In this document: positions 24,047-30,937 of the stretch, piece after piece | How positions within the stretch are numbered: position 1 is the first letter of the stretch | Layout of the letters: every line of letters starts with the position of its first letter | Assembly: GCA_964503715.1 (NCBI GenBank) | Contig: CAZDAD010000008.1 | Location: forward strand, 1 to 35,318 | Direction of reading: 5' to 3' | Length of the DNA stretch: 35,318 nt | From: JARIHD01 sp964503715 | Lineage (GTDB): Bacteria; Patescibacteriota; Saccharimonadia; Saccharimonadales; UBA4665 | Translations under genes and position numbers: made by a program | The notes under the pieces: generated by a model | Told to the model about the DNA's origin: nothing | The model's input: only the letters and a program-made list of their open reading frames with translations | Database searches by the model: none

Positions 24047-24775
24047 TTATTTCTCGTCTTTATCTGGTGTCTCAGTAGCCTTGGCTACTTTGTTCTTGCC
24101 ATCGGCAATAGCTTGCTTGACGTAGCTCAAAATCAACTCAATGGTCTTGATAGCATCATCGTTGCAAGGTACTGGGAAGTCGATGTCAGATGGGTCAGCA
24201 TTGGTGTCGACTAGGGCGACAATTGGCAGACCGAGCTTGCGAGCCTCACGAACGGCATTTACATCAGAAACAATATCGAGCACAAAAACAACGCCTGGCT
24301 TGGCGGCCATATTCTTGATACCGCTATAGATAGTGTTCATAGCGTCGATTTCTTCCTGAAAACGCTGGACTTCGAGCTTGCTGTACTTGTTGGCTAGTTC
24401 GCCAGAGGCCATCTTGGTCTCGAGTTCGTGCAAGTGCTTGACTCGACCCTGAATAGTGTTGACGTTAGTCAGCATACCACCGAGCCAACGCTCAGTTACG
24501 TATGGCTGACCTGCTTCTTCGGCAGCGGCCTTGACTAAGTCCTGCGCCTGACGCTTGGTAGCGACAAATAAAACTTGCTTGCCAGATGCAACGCTGTTGG
24601 TAATGAACGGCAACGCAGCCTCAAGGCCCGCAACGGTCTTGGTTAGGTCAATGATGTGGCTGCCATTCCTCTTGGAGTGAATGTAGGGAGCCATTTTGGG
24701 GTGCCAGCGGCTGGTTTTGTGCCCAAAGTGAGCACCAGCGGCGAGCAGATCTTTAATATCTACGGCGACTGCCAT
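24047..24775 (-). CDS. rpsB: 30S ribosomal protein S2
   Basis: A 242-residue uS2 protein. Typical stretches are LLAAGAHFGHKTSRWHPKM, YIHSKRNGSHIIDLTKT, VTERWLGGMLTN and DTNADPSDIDFPVPCNDDA. AAAGGA precedes the ATG. The promoter and a ~93-nt leader lie upstream, and tsf follows in the same transcript, ended by the hairpin at 23385-23412. Confidence 0.98.
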   Translation of the reverse strand: MAVAVDIKDLLAAGAHFGHKTSRWHPKMAPYIHSKRNGSHIIDLTKTVAGLEAALPFITNSVASGKQVLFVATKRQAQDLVKAAAEEAGQPYVTERWLGGMLTNVNTIQGRVKHLHELETKMASGELANKYSKLEVQRFQEEIDAMNTIYSGIKNMAAKPGVVFVLDIVSDVNAVREARKLGLPIVALVDTNADPSDIDFPVPCNDDAIKTIELILSYVKQAIADGKNKVAKATETPDKDEK

Positions 24776-24868
24776 GGATGTGGTCCTTTCTCTTCGATTG
24801 GATGCCCGCCCTTGCCTACACGGCTACTCGGGGCGAGAGGATTTGTTTCCAACCTGCTTAATGTTAGT
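24776..24868 (-). promoter_or_regulatory. rpsB leader RNA with hairpins
   Basis: The predicted ~93-nt leader on the minus strand has a 7-bp hairpin at 24852-24872 (partly at its 5' edge) and a GC-rich GCCC/GGGC pairing near 24806-24837. S2 leaders are autoregulatory in other bacteria; whether this one is cannot be told from sequence. Confidence 0.35.
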
Positions 24869-24874
24869 AGGTAC

Positions 24875-24903
24875 ATTCTATCTTACTCTACCCCATATTG
24901 CAA
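24875..24903 (-). promoter_or_regulatory. Promoter TTGCAA-N17-TAGAAT for rpsB-tsf
   Basis: -35 at 24898-24903 and -10 at 24875-24880 on the minus strand, with ideal spacing. Confidence 0.7.
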
Positions 24904-24924
24904 TACTGCCATACAGAGGTGCTC

Positions 24925-25788
24925 ATGCTTGCAATAAGCCGTGCTTCAAGCTATAAATCGAAGTCCGTGACCAAGGTATCAATCGACCGACTAAATCATG
25001 ACCTCCCCGAAGAGCCAAAGTATGGCGACATCGCTTGGCGTGTTAATACCGAACTCTTCCCTCACAAAATTGATTCTCGCAAAGTTTTTGTCGACACGAC
25101 ATGGTTAACATTTACTTCACGAATGGCAGGCTTTGGCGGAATCATCGTTGACGACTACATGGGAGATGTCTCTGAGCATACAGCTGATGTAACAGGTATA
25201 GGCAACATATTCAATGACGGAACAATAGCGGGAGGAGTCAGTCTGAGTCACGCCAAGGCCGAGACTGAGAAATCACACCTAGACCGCAGCAAGCAAAAAT
25301 ACCCCATAGAGGAATGCAACTGGCCCGTTCTGAATATCGGCTTAAATCGTATTGAGATTTCCGAGATAATTGCCGATAAGAAACATCACTTTGGCGGATC
25401 AAACGAAGAGCTTTTCGCCCATGAGCTTAATCTATCTATCCGCCAAGCTATGCTGGAGGGTGCCAAAGATAACCTGATGCGTAAAAATCCCCTAAGCAAA
25501 GCAGTGACACTAGCTCATCTTAATAGCCTAGTGGCGCTGGCTTTAATCCAACATCCCGCCATAGCACTGGGATTGTTTACCAACATGAACTTGATACCAC
25601 ATGTAATGCTGTATAGCATTTACCGCTACCTACCTGAGAACTTTGATGAATACGGGAGGCGTGGAAAAATGCTCAATAACAAGCGCTGGAGTCTATTCGC
25701 CTCATCTATCCAGCCAGATAGACTGGCAGTGACCGCAGCCGCGCTTTACTCAAAGCCAATAGTCACGGCCAAACCTGTCGAAAAATAG
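24925..25788 (+). CDS. Hypothetical protein, family not recognised
   Basis: A 287-residue protein. The ATG at 24925 is preceded by AGAGGT at a short spacing; a TTG 27 bases upstream is less likely. The N-terminal half is soluble and mixed, with FGGIIVDDYMGD and a His-rich segment (IADKKHHFGG). The 200-235 region is hydrophobic (LVALALIQHPAIALGLF) and could be buried or membrane-associated. No signal peptide, catalytic motif or repeat is evident. It is divergent from rpsB and precedes the PIN-domain pair, separated by an inverted repeat. A lineage-specific protein is the most I can say. Confidence 0.75.
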   Translation: MLAISRASSYKSKSVTKVSIDRLNHDLPEEPKYGDIAWRVNTELFPHKIDSRKVFVDTTWLTFTSRMAGFGGIIVDDYMGDVSEHTADVTGIGNIFNDGTIAGGVSLSHAKAETEKSHLDRSKQKYPIEECNWPVLNIGLNRIEISEIIADKKHHFGGSNEELFAHELNLSIRQAMLEGAKDNLMRKNPLSKAVTLAHLNSLVALALIQHPAIALGLFTNMNLIPHVMLYSIYRYLPENFDEYGRRGKMLNNKRWSLFASSIQPDRLAVTAAALYSKPIVTAKPVEK

Positions 25789-25805
25789 TCTTGCCCTAAT
25801 ATGCA

Positions 25806-25822
25806 GGCATGTGTACCATGCC
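25806..25822. repeat. Inverted repeat GGCATG-N5-CATGCC
   Basis: Perfect 6-bp arms with a 5-nt loop just after the hypothetical gene. No T-run follows, so it may be an operator or a weak hairpin terminator. Confidence 0.6.
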
Positions 25823-25858
25823 AAGATTATGAGCGACAGGATAGCTATTGGGCAGGAT

Positions 25859-25885
25859 AATCCTTATACTAAAAATGTAAGGATT
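25859..25885 (+). promoter_or_regulatory. Inverted repeat over the promoter of the small ORF/PIN pair
   Basis: AATCCTTA (25859-25866) and TAAGGATT (25878-25885) are perfect inverted copies 11 nt apart. They enclose TATACT (-10, 25865-25870) and overlap the AAGGA ribosome binding site at 25879-25883. An operator for autoregulation, as in toxin-antitoxin operons, is likely but inferred. Confidence 0.5.
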
Positions 25886-25891
25886 ACTTAT

Positions 25892-26008
25892 ATGGATAAG
25901 AAACTAAACCCGAAAGCTAAAAGAGTAAGCAAACGTGAATACGTTAAGCTTGCTAAAGAGATACAGAAGATTGTCGCCCAAGAAAATGCGGCACAAAATG
26001 TCAAATAG
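25892..26008 (+). CDS. Small basic protein (38 aa), possible antitoxin partner of the PIN gene
   Basis: ATG at 25892 follows AAGGA with 8-nt spacing. The product is 38 residues with 11 Lys/Arg and a predicted helix (SKREYVKLAKEIQKIVAQE). Its stop overlaps the PIN gene start by 11 bp, the arrangement of antitoxin-toxin pairs. It is short for a VapB antitoxin and has no recognisable DNA-binding fold, so the role is tentative. Confidence 0.55.
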   Translation: MDKKLNPKAKRVSKREYVKLAKEIQKIVAQENAAQNVK

Positions 26009-26481
26009 CTTCGTTATTGATCGCGCTACCAAAGAAATTTGGAGAGGTAAAACGCTTTTACTTGATACCAACGTGTTGATTGACGCGTTTAGGCTACCTG
26101 AGGAGTTTTATGACTTCACTTCTGGGCTTATCGAAAACCAATGTGACATAGTGACGACAAAATCCATTGCAATCGAGTTCTTGGGTGGGACTTCTGAACA
26201 TGCACTATTAGCCAAGAAAAAGTCTTTTCTTGAAAGCACGTTCAATAAGGAGTTGAACAATCTATACNNNNNNNNNNNNNNNNNNNNNNNNNNNNNNNNN
26301 NNNNNNNNNNNNNNNNNNNNNNNNNNNNNNNNNNNNNNNNNNNNNNNNNNNNNNNNNNNNNNNNNNNCTACTTACTCGTAACCACAAAGACTTTTCGACC
26401 ACATTAACTAAACGTGTAGGCTTCGTGACACTGCTCGGTGATAAAGAAATACATACTTATGGTGTTTATATGCTAGGGTGA
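25998..26481 (+). CDS. PIN-domain protein (VapC-like), interrupted by a sequence gap
   Basis: A PIN-domain ribonuclease of the kind found in VapC toxins. Before the gap, LLLDTNVLIDAF carries the first acidic residue, and VTTKSIAIEFLGG holds the second (Glu). After the gap, LLTRNHKDF carries the conserved C-terminal Asp, and the protein ends at TGA 26479-26481. The 90 residues before and 37 after are in frame only if the true gap is a multiple of three. The ATG at 25998 overlaps the small upstream ORF; ATG 25986 is an alternative. RNA target is unknown. Confidence 0.8.
26268..26367. other. Assembly gap, 100 N, within the PIN gene
   Basis: Exactly 100 N is a standard placeholder. The PIN frame requires a true length divisible by three; 100 is not, so the length is unknown. 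Confidence 0.95.
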
Positions 26482-26494
26482 AGCCTGTTAACAC

Positions 26495-26523
26495 TTTACA
26501 ATTCGGGCAAAAACAGATAAAAT
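26495..26523 (+). promoter_or_regulatory. Promoter TTTACA-N17-TAAAAT for rpmE
   Basis: -35 at 26495-26500, -10 at 26518-26523, nine bases before the ATG at 26533; only a ~3-nt leader is expected. Confidence 0.65.
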
Positions 26524-26532
26524 AGGCGGGAT

Positions 26533-26871
26533 ATGAGAAAAGAAATTCACCCTAACAACTACCGCGCTGTGGTTTTTCAGGATCTGAACAATGGCACAAC
26601 CTACCTTACTCGTTCGACTGTAGCGACTGAGGAGACTATTACCATCGACGGTACTGAGTATCCACTAGTTAAGGTACACATCACTAGCAGCTCTCACCCA
26701 TTCTTTACTGGTGAAGAGCGCATCGTCGACATCGAAGGTCGTGTTGATAAGTTCAAGGCTCGTGCCAAGGCCGCAGAAGCTGCCAAAGAAGCTCGTGCCA
26801 AGGCTGCCCAAAAGCAGCAGACCCGCAAAGCCACTAAGGCTGAAAAGGCCGCTGCCAAGACCTCAAAGTAG
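26533..26871 (+). CDS. rpmE: 50S ribosomal protein L31, type B, with Lys/Ala-rich tail
   Basis: A 112-residue bL31. The N-terminal ~80 residues match type B L31 (MRKEIHPNNYRAVVFQD, ITSSSHPFFTGEERIVD) and lack the zinc-binding cysteines of type A. About 35 extra C-terminal residues are rich in Lys and Ala and predicted helical; such tails occur on ribosomal proteins in CPR and actinobacteria. It is near-leaderless with no Shine-Dalgarno. A terminator follows directly. Confidence 0.95.
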   Translation: MRKEIHPNNYRAVVFQDLNNGTTYLTRSTVATEETITIDGTEYPLVKVHITSSSHPFFTGEERIVDIEGRVDKFKARAKAAEAAKEARAKAAQKQQTRKATKAEKAAAKTSK

Positions 26872-26885
26872 CTAAGCTAGCTCAT

Positions 26886-26924
26886 AACCGCCCCTGTTTT
26901 GTGTATGCAAACGAGGCGGTTTTT
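26886..26924 (+). terminator. Intrinsic terminator of rpmE
   Basis: Stem AACCGCC (26886-26892) with GGCGGTT (26915-26921), inner GTTT/AAAC pairing, then a T-run to 26924. Confidence 0.85.
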
Positions 26925-26976
26925 AGTTGGACCGAGCAGCTAGAGCTAAACTCGTGTCATAACTAAAAGACGAAAT

Positions 26977-26985
26977 TGCTATAAT
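26977..26985 (+). promoter_or_regulatory. Extended -10 promoter for prfA-prmC
   Basis: TGCTATAAT, a consensus extended -10, 27 nt before the prfA GTG. Confidence 0.7.
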
Positions 26986-27012
26986 TAAACCAGTAAAAGA
27001 GTTATCAAAGCC

Positions 27013-28071
27013 GTGGAACAAAAAGAACAAGCCCTGCGCAGCGAGCTGGAACAGCTCCAAGCCAAACTCACCGATCCCGAAATATTTAGCACCAAGGAAT
27101 ACCCCAAACTAGCCAAACGCCAGAGTGAGCTAGAATCTGTGTTGGCCTTGTTTGATGAATCCCATAACCTAGCCAAGCAAAAAACTGAAGCTGAGGAATT
27201 GACTAGTGGCGACGACACCGAAATGGCCGAATTAGCTAGGGCCGAACTGGAAGAAATTACGGCCGCTCAAGCCACCAACGAAGCTGCTTTGACTGAAGCT
27301 TTGATCCCCAAAGACCCCAATGACGATAAGGACGTTGTCATTGAGATTAGGGCCGCCGCAGGCGGCGACGAGTCAGCGCTATTTGGCGGCGAATTGTACA
27401 GAATGTACGTGCGTTGGGCCGAAGCGCACAACTACAAAGTTGAATTAGTCGACGAGTCGCCGTCGGAGGCGGGCGGGTTCAAAGAAATTATCTTTGAAGT
27501 TCATGGCGATGAGGCCTATCGAATGCTGAAATTTGAGGCGGGTGTACACCGTGTGCAGCGTGTCCCCGTCACAGAGAGCCAAGGTCGTATTCACACCAGC
27601 ACTGTGACCGTGGCGGTCATGCCTGAGGCCGAAGAAACAGATATAGAAATTAGCCCCAATGACCTAAGAATCGACGTTTATCGCGCTAGCGGCCACGGAG
27701 GTCAATCGGTCAACACCACTGACTCAGCAGTTCGTATCACTCACCTGCCTAGTGGCATGGTTGTGACCTGTCAGGACGAAAAATCACAGCTAAAGAACAA
27801 AGACAAAGCCATGTCGGTGCTACGCTCCCGACTGCTAGCACAAAAAATCGAGGAAGAACAACGTGAGCTGTCAGAATCACGCCGCAAATTAATCGGCTCT
27901 GGTGACCGTTCCGAGAAAATCCGCACCTACAACTTTCCTCAGGATCGTATAACCGATCACCGCATTGGCTACTCGCGCAGCAATATACCTGGCGCACTGA
28001 GTGGGAACATCGATGATCTAATCGAACAGCTCCAGCAGTACGAACGACAACTCATTAACACCGAGGCTTAA
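27013..28071 (+). CDS. prfA: Peptide chain release factor 1
   Basis: A 352-residue class I release factor. P185-V-T187 matches the P-x-T tripeptide that reads UAA/UAG in RF1 (RF2 has S-P-F), and G229-G-Q231 in SGHGGQSVN is the motif that triggers peptide release. It starts at GTG 27013 with only a weak AAGAG upstream. RF2 is not in this window, but TGA stops of lysS, the CPBP gene and the PIN gene require one. prmC, whose product methylates the GGQ glutamine, begins 1 bp after the stop. Confidence 0.97.
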   Translation: MEQKEQALRSELEQLQAKLTDPEIFSTKEYPKLAKRQSELESVLALFDESHNLAKQKTEAEELTSGDDTEMAELARAELEEITAAQATNEAALTEALIPKDPNDDKDVVIEIRAAAGGDESALFGGELYRMYVRWAEAHNYKVELVDESPSEAGGFKEIIFEVHGDEAYRMLKFEAGVHRVQRVPVTESQGRIHTSTVTVAVMPEAEETDIEISPNDLRIDVYRASGHGGQSVNTTDSAVRITHLPSGMVVTCQDEKSQLKNKDKAMSVLRSRLLAQKIEEEQRELSESRRKLIGSGDRSEKIRTYNFPQDRITDHRIGYSRSNIPGALSGNIDDLIEQLQQYERQLINTEA

Positions 28072-28072
28072 T

Positions 28073-28921
28073 TTGTCTGCTAAAGAAAAGCAAAAACCTG
28101 TTCTGACCGTTGGGCAATGGTTGGAATTTAGTGTCGCAAGACTCGAGAAAGCAGGCAGCGAGACGCCACGCCTTGATACATTAGTTATGCTCGAGGATGT
28201 CACCAGCAGAAGTCGAGCATCACTACTAGCGGATCAGGACTGCGCACTCGCCAACTCACACGTTGCCAAACTCTACAAAATGCACATCCGCAGACAAAAT
28301 AACGAACCACTTGCCTACATTCGCGGAAAGGCTGAGTTCTATGGACGAACCTTTGCCGTAAGCCCAAGCGTCTTGGTCCCCAGACCCGAAACCGAGGCGA
28401 TTATTGATCTGGCAAAAGAGTATGTACAGAACCTAAAGGAAGACATTTTAATTAGCGATGTTGGCTGCGGCAGTGGCTGTATTGGCTTAACTGCAGCCCT
28501 AGAAATTACAGGCGCCAAAGTACAGATGTCCGATATTAGCGCCGATGCAATCAAGGTCGTACAAAAAAACGCCAAGCTACTAAGCGCCAAAAACACAATA
28601 ATTAACAGAGGTGACCTGCTGGTTGGACCAGACGTTCCGCAAATATTACTAACCAATCTACCCTACGTGCCAGAAAATTATTCAATCAACAAGGCTGCCG
28701 AGCATGAGCCAAAAATTGCTTTATTTTCGGGGCAAGATGGCCTAGACTTGTACCGCCGACTATGGGAACAGCTAGGTACGACAAGTACAGCTCAGCCAAA
28801 ATGTGTAATTACCGAATCCCTACCTGAGCAGCACGGAGCAATGCAAAAGCTGGCAGCCGCTGCAGGCTACCAGCTAGATAAAGTTCAGGGCTACGCTCAG
28901 CGCTTCGTTACTGCTAATTAG
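28073..28921 (+). CDS. prmC: Peptide chain release factor N5-glutamine methyltransferase
   Basis: A 282-residue SAM-dependent enzyme that methylates Gln of the GGQ motif in release factors. The N-terminal helical domain is followed by VLVPRPETEAIIDLA, the SAM motif DVGCGSGCIGLTAAL, and N195-L-P-Y198 at the active site. Most bacteria have NPPY here; N-L-P-Y seems usual among CPR and keeps the Asn and Tyr. The start is TTG 28073, supported by GAGG (28063-28066) inside the prfA end. The enzyme and its substrate are thus made from the same message. Confidence 0.94.
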   Translation: MSAKEKQKPVLTVGQWLEFSVARLEKAGSETPRLDTLVMLEDVTSRSRASLLADQDCALANSHVAKLYKMHIRRQNNEPLAYIRGKAEFYGRTFAVSPSVLVPRPETEAIIDLAKEYVQNLKEDILISDVGCGSGCIGLTAALEITGAKVQMSDISADAIKVVQKNAKLLSAKNTIINRGDLLVGPDVPQILLTNLPYVPENYSINKAAEHEPKIALFSGQDGLDLYRRLWEQLGTTSTAQPKCVITESLPEQHGAMQKLAAAAGYQLDKVQGYAQRFVTAN

Positions 28922-28957
28922 CGTCAGCCCCACCACCGACACTTAAGGGCTCAAGAG

Positions 28958-30154
28958 CTACTCAGTTGGAGCGGAGCCCAGAGTAACATCAACTGTTATA
29001 GTCTTGCCATCACGAACGATGGTCAGAGTTACCTTGTCACCTGGTCGATATTTGCCGAGTAAAGACGTCAGACCATGAGTAGCGTCAACCGACTTGTCGC
29101 CTACTTTGGTGATAATGTCACCCGCTTTGATACCTGCTTTTGCAGCAGGACCATCGGCTATAACTGGTTCTGAGCCAAGCAAGTCAGCCGTAGGTACATA
29201 TGCGCCGTTTTCGACCTTTAGGTCATAATATTTTGCAACATCGGCCGTCAGGGGTACGAAAACCGTGCCTAGATATGGTCGCTCTAGCTTGCCCTTGTCT
29301 TTGACGCTGCGGATAAGACCCTCAACATCATTGATGGGTATAGCAAAGCCAATGTTTTGAGCGCTGCCTGCAACGGCAGTGTTAATGCCAATTACCTGAC
29401 CATCGAGATTAACTAGCGGGCCACCCGAGTTACCTGAGTTAATGGCTGCATCGGTCTGAAAGAGGTTATCGAGATTTTCTCTGTCCATGCCCGACTCATC
29501 GCTAGCCTGAATCTGTCGACCATACCCAGAAATGATGCCTGATGTTACCGTGTTCTGGAACTGACCTAGAGCATTACCTATGGCAATTACTGAGTCACCG
29601 ACCTGAACCTTGCTGGAGTCACCAATACTGGCAGGAGTCAACTGCTTACCTTTTGTATCCTTTATCTTGATAAAGGCGATATCGAGCGGATCAGAACTGG
29701 CAGTTCTGCCGACAACCTCGACGTTGTCAAACTTGGTGCCATCAGACATCGTGACGCTAACCTTAGTGGTGCCTTTGGGAACAACGTGACGGTTTGTTAT
29801 AATCAGCCCTTCTTTGTTCAGAATAATACCCGTGCCTGCACCCTCTTGCTGCATAGGTGCGAAGCCGAATGGACCACGAAAAGCTGACTGAGTGGTCACT
29901 TCAACAGATACCACACTACTGCCAACATTTTTGGCTATAGTGCTAATAAGTTGGCCCTGATTCTTGAGAATAGCCTGCTGGTCTTTGGCGTTCTCAGACA
30001 AGCTAATCGTCTGATTGGAAGCTTTTTGCAGACTATTATGGCCTGCACTGTAGCCCACCGAAACACATAGAGCAATGGCCATCAGAACAAGCAAGGCCCT
30101 GACCTTGAGTTGGCTTGGTTTTTTGGCTGACGTTGCCTTTGAATGTTCGTTCAC
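28958..30154 (-). CDS. HtrA/DegP-like serine protease with one PDZ domain
   Basis: A 398-residue membrane-anchored protease of family S1C. An N-terminal transmembrane helix (LLVLMAIALCVSVGY, ~21-35) anchors it, and the catalytic triad is H123 (ITNRHVV), D158 (PLDIAFIK) and S243 (GNSGGPLV). One C-terminal PDZ domain (~300-390) has AGIKAGDIITKVGD. It degrades or refolds damaged extracytoplasmic proteins. The start is GTG 30154, chosen because AGGAGGG lies five bases upstream; the in-frame ATG at 30181 has no such site. It is the last gene of the LCP operon. Confidence 0.93.
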   Translation of the reverse strand: MNEHSKATSAKKPSQLKVRALLVLMAIALCVSVGYSAGHNSLQKASNQTISLSENAKDQQAILKNQGQLISTIAKNVGSSVVSVEVTTQSAFRGPFGFAPMQQEGAGTGIILNKEGLIITNRHVVPKGTTKVSVTMSDGTKFDNVEVVGRTASSDPLDIAFIKIKDTKGKQLTPASIGDSSKVQVGDSVIAIGNALGQFQNTVTSGIISGYGRQIQASDESGMDRENLDNLFQTDAAINSGNSGGPLVNLDGQVIGINTAVAGSAQNIGFAIPINDVEGLIRSVKDKGKLERPYLGTVFVPLTADVAKYYDLKVENGAYVPTADLLGSEPVIADGPAAKAGIKAGDIITKVGDKSVDATHGLTSLLGKYRPGDKVTLTIVRDGKTITVDVTLGSAPTE

Positions 30155-30187
30155 TATTACCCTCCTAATCACAAAGTCCAAATTTAT

Positions 30188-30937
30188 TTATATAATCTTG
30201 TCGCTCCAACCGGGAAAAATCATAACAATTATTACAGTTGCCACCATTAGGAATATCACTTGTTTCTGAATGGCACCTGAGAGACGGTCGTTATGATCAA
30301 GATAATATAGTGTAGCCAGCCCGCAACCGATAGCACTGAGCAGCAAGACTGGTTGTGCCACGAACGAATAGTAAAGCAGCCAGTGCCCAAGTACCCACAC
30401 TAGTGACGCTGCAAAGTATCCCCACAGATGCGAGAGAAGCTTAGCGTAAGGTTCGCTGAAACTATCAAAGAAGTGCCTGGCGCACAGGTAGGCTATCAGT
30501 CCAGATATTACTACCATTGCCCATAGCGGCCCGTCACCCCAGACGACAAACAGTGCCATTAAGCCCGACACCATACCTATAAATGCCTGAATCGAAACAA
30601 TTAGACGCCCTGTCGAAGGCTTAATTGCAACTAGCCAGACAATGTACAGAGCTACCCAAATTAGGCGCACAGCCATGCTGCCGCTAGCTACCATGAATAG
30701 CAAAATAGCAATATTAACGATTATATCTACAGAATTGGCGCGAATGTTGGCAGGCCAAAAACGTGGCCTAACGGCCAGCATGCGCCACTTGCTAAGCAGT
30801 ATTATCGCTACAGCCAGTAGTACCAGCTCCCAGGTCACCAATACATATACTGCTACAGGCAGCAGAACGTTCAAAAGGTTGTAGAACAGTTTGGCGAAAC
30901 CGCCAACGGGTTTAATCTTGGCTATTAGTTGCTTCAT
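30188..30937 (-). CDS. Polytopic membrane protein of unknown function
   Basis: A 249-residue protein with about seven or eight hydrophobic helices and few polar loops; Trp-rich. No family motif was recognised. AGGAAG lies just before the ATG, within the end of the LytR-CpsA-Psr gene, which it overlaps by 26 bp. The HtrA gene follows 33 bp downstream. Its place between a wall-polymer ligase and a quality-control protease suggests an envelope role, for instance in lipid-linked polymer handling, but this is context only. Confidence 0.75.
   Translation of the reverse strand: MKQLIAKIKPVGGFAKLFYNLLNVLLPVAVYVLVTWELVLLAVAIILLSKWRMLAVRPRFWPANIRANSVDIIVNIAILLFMVASGSMAVRLIWVALYIVWLVAIKPSTGRLIVSIQAFIGMVSGLMALFVVWGDGPLWAMVVISGLIAYLCARHFFDSFSEPYAKLLSHLWGYFAASLVWVLGHWLLYYSFVAQPVLLLSAIGCGLATLYYLDHNDRLSGAIQKQVIFLMVATVIIVMIFPGWSDKII

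Noticed and set aside
28922..28957. Terminator between prmC and the HtrA gene
   Set aside because: A weak AGCCC/GGGCT pairing exists but there is no T-run on either strand.
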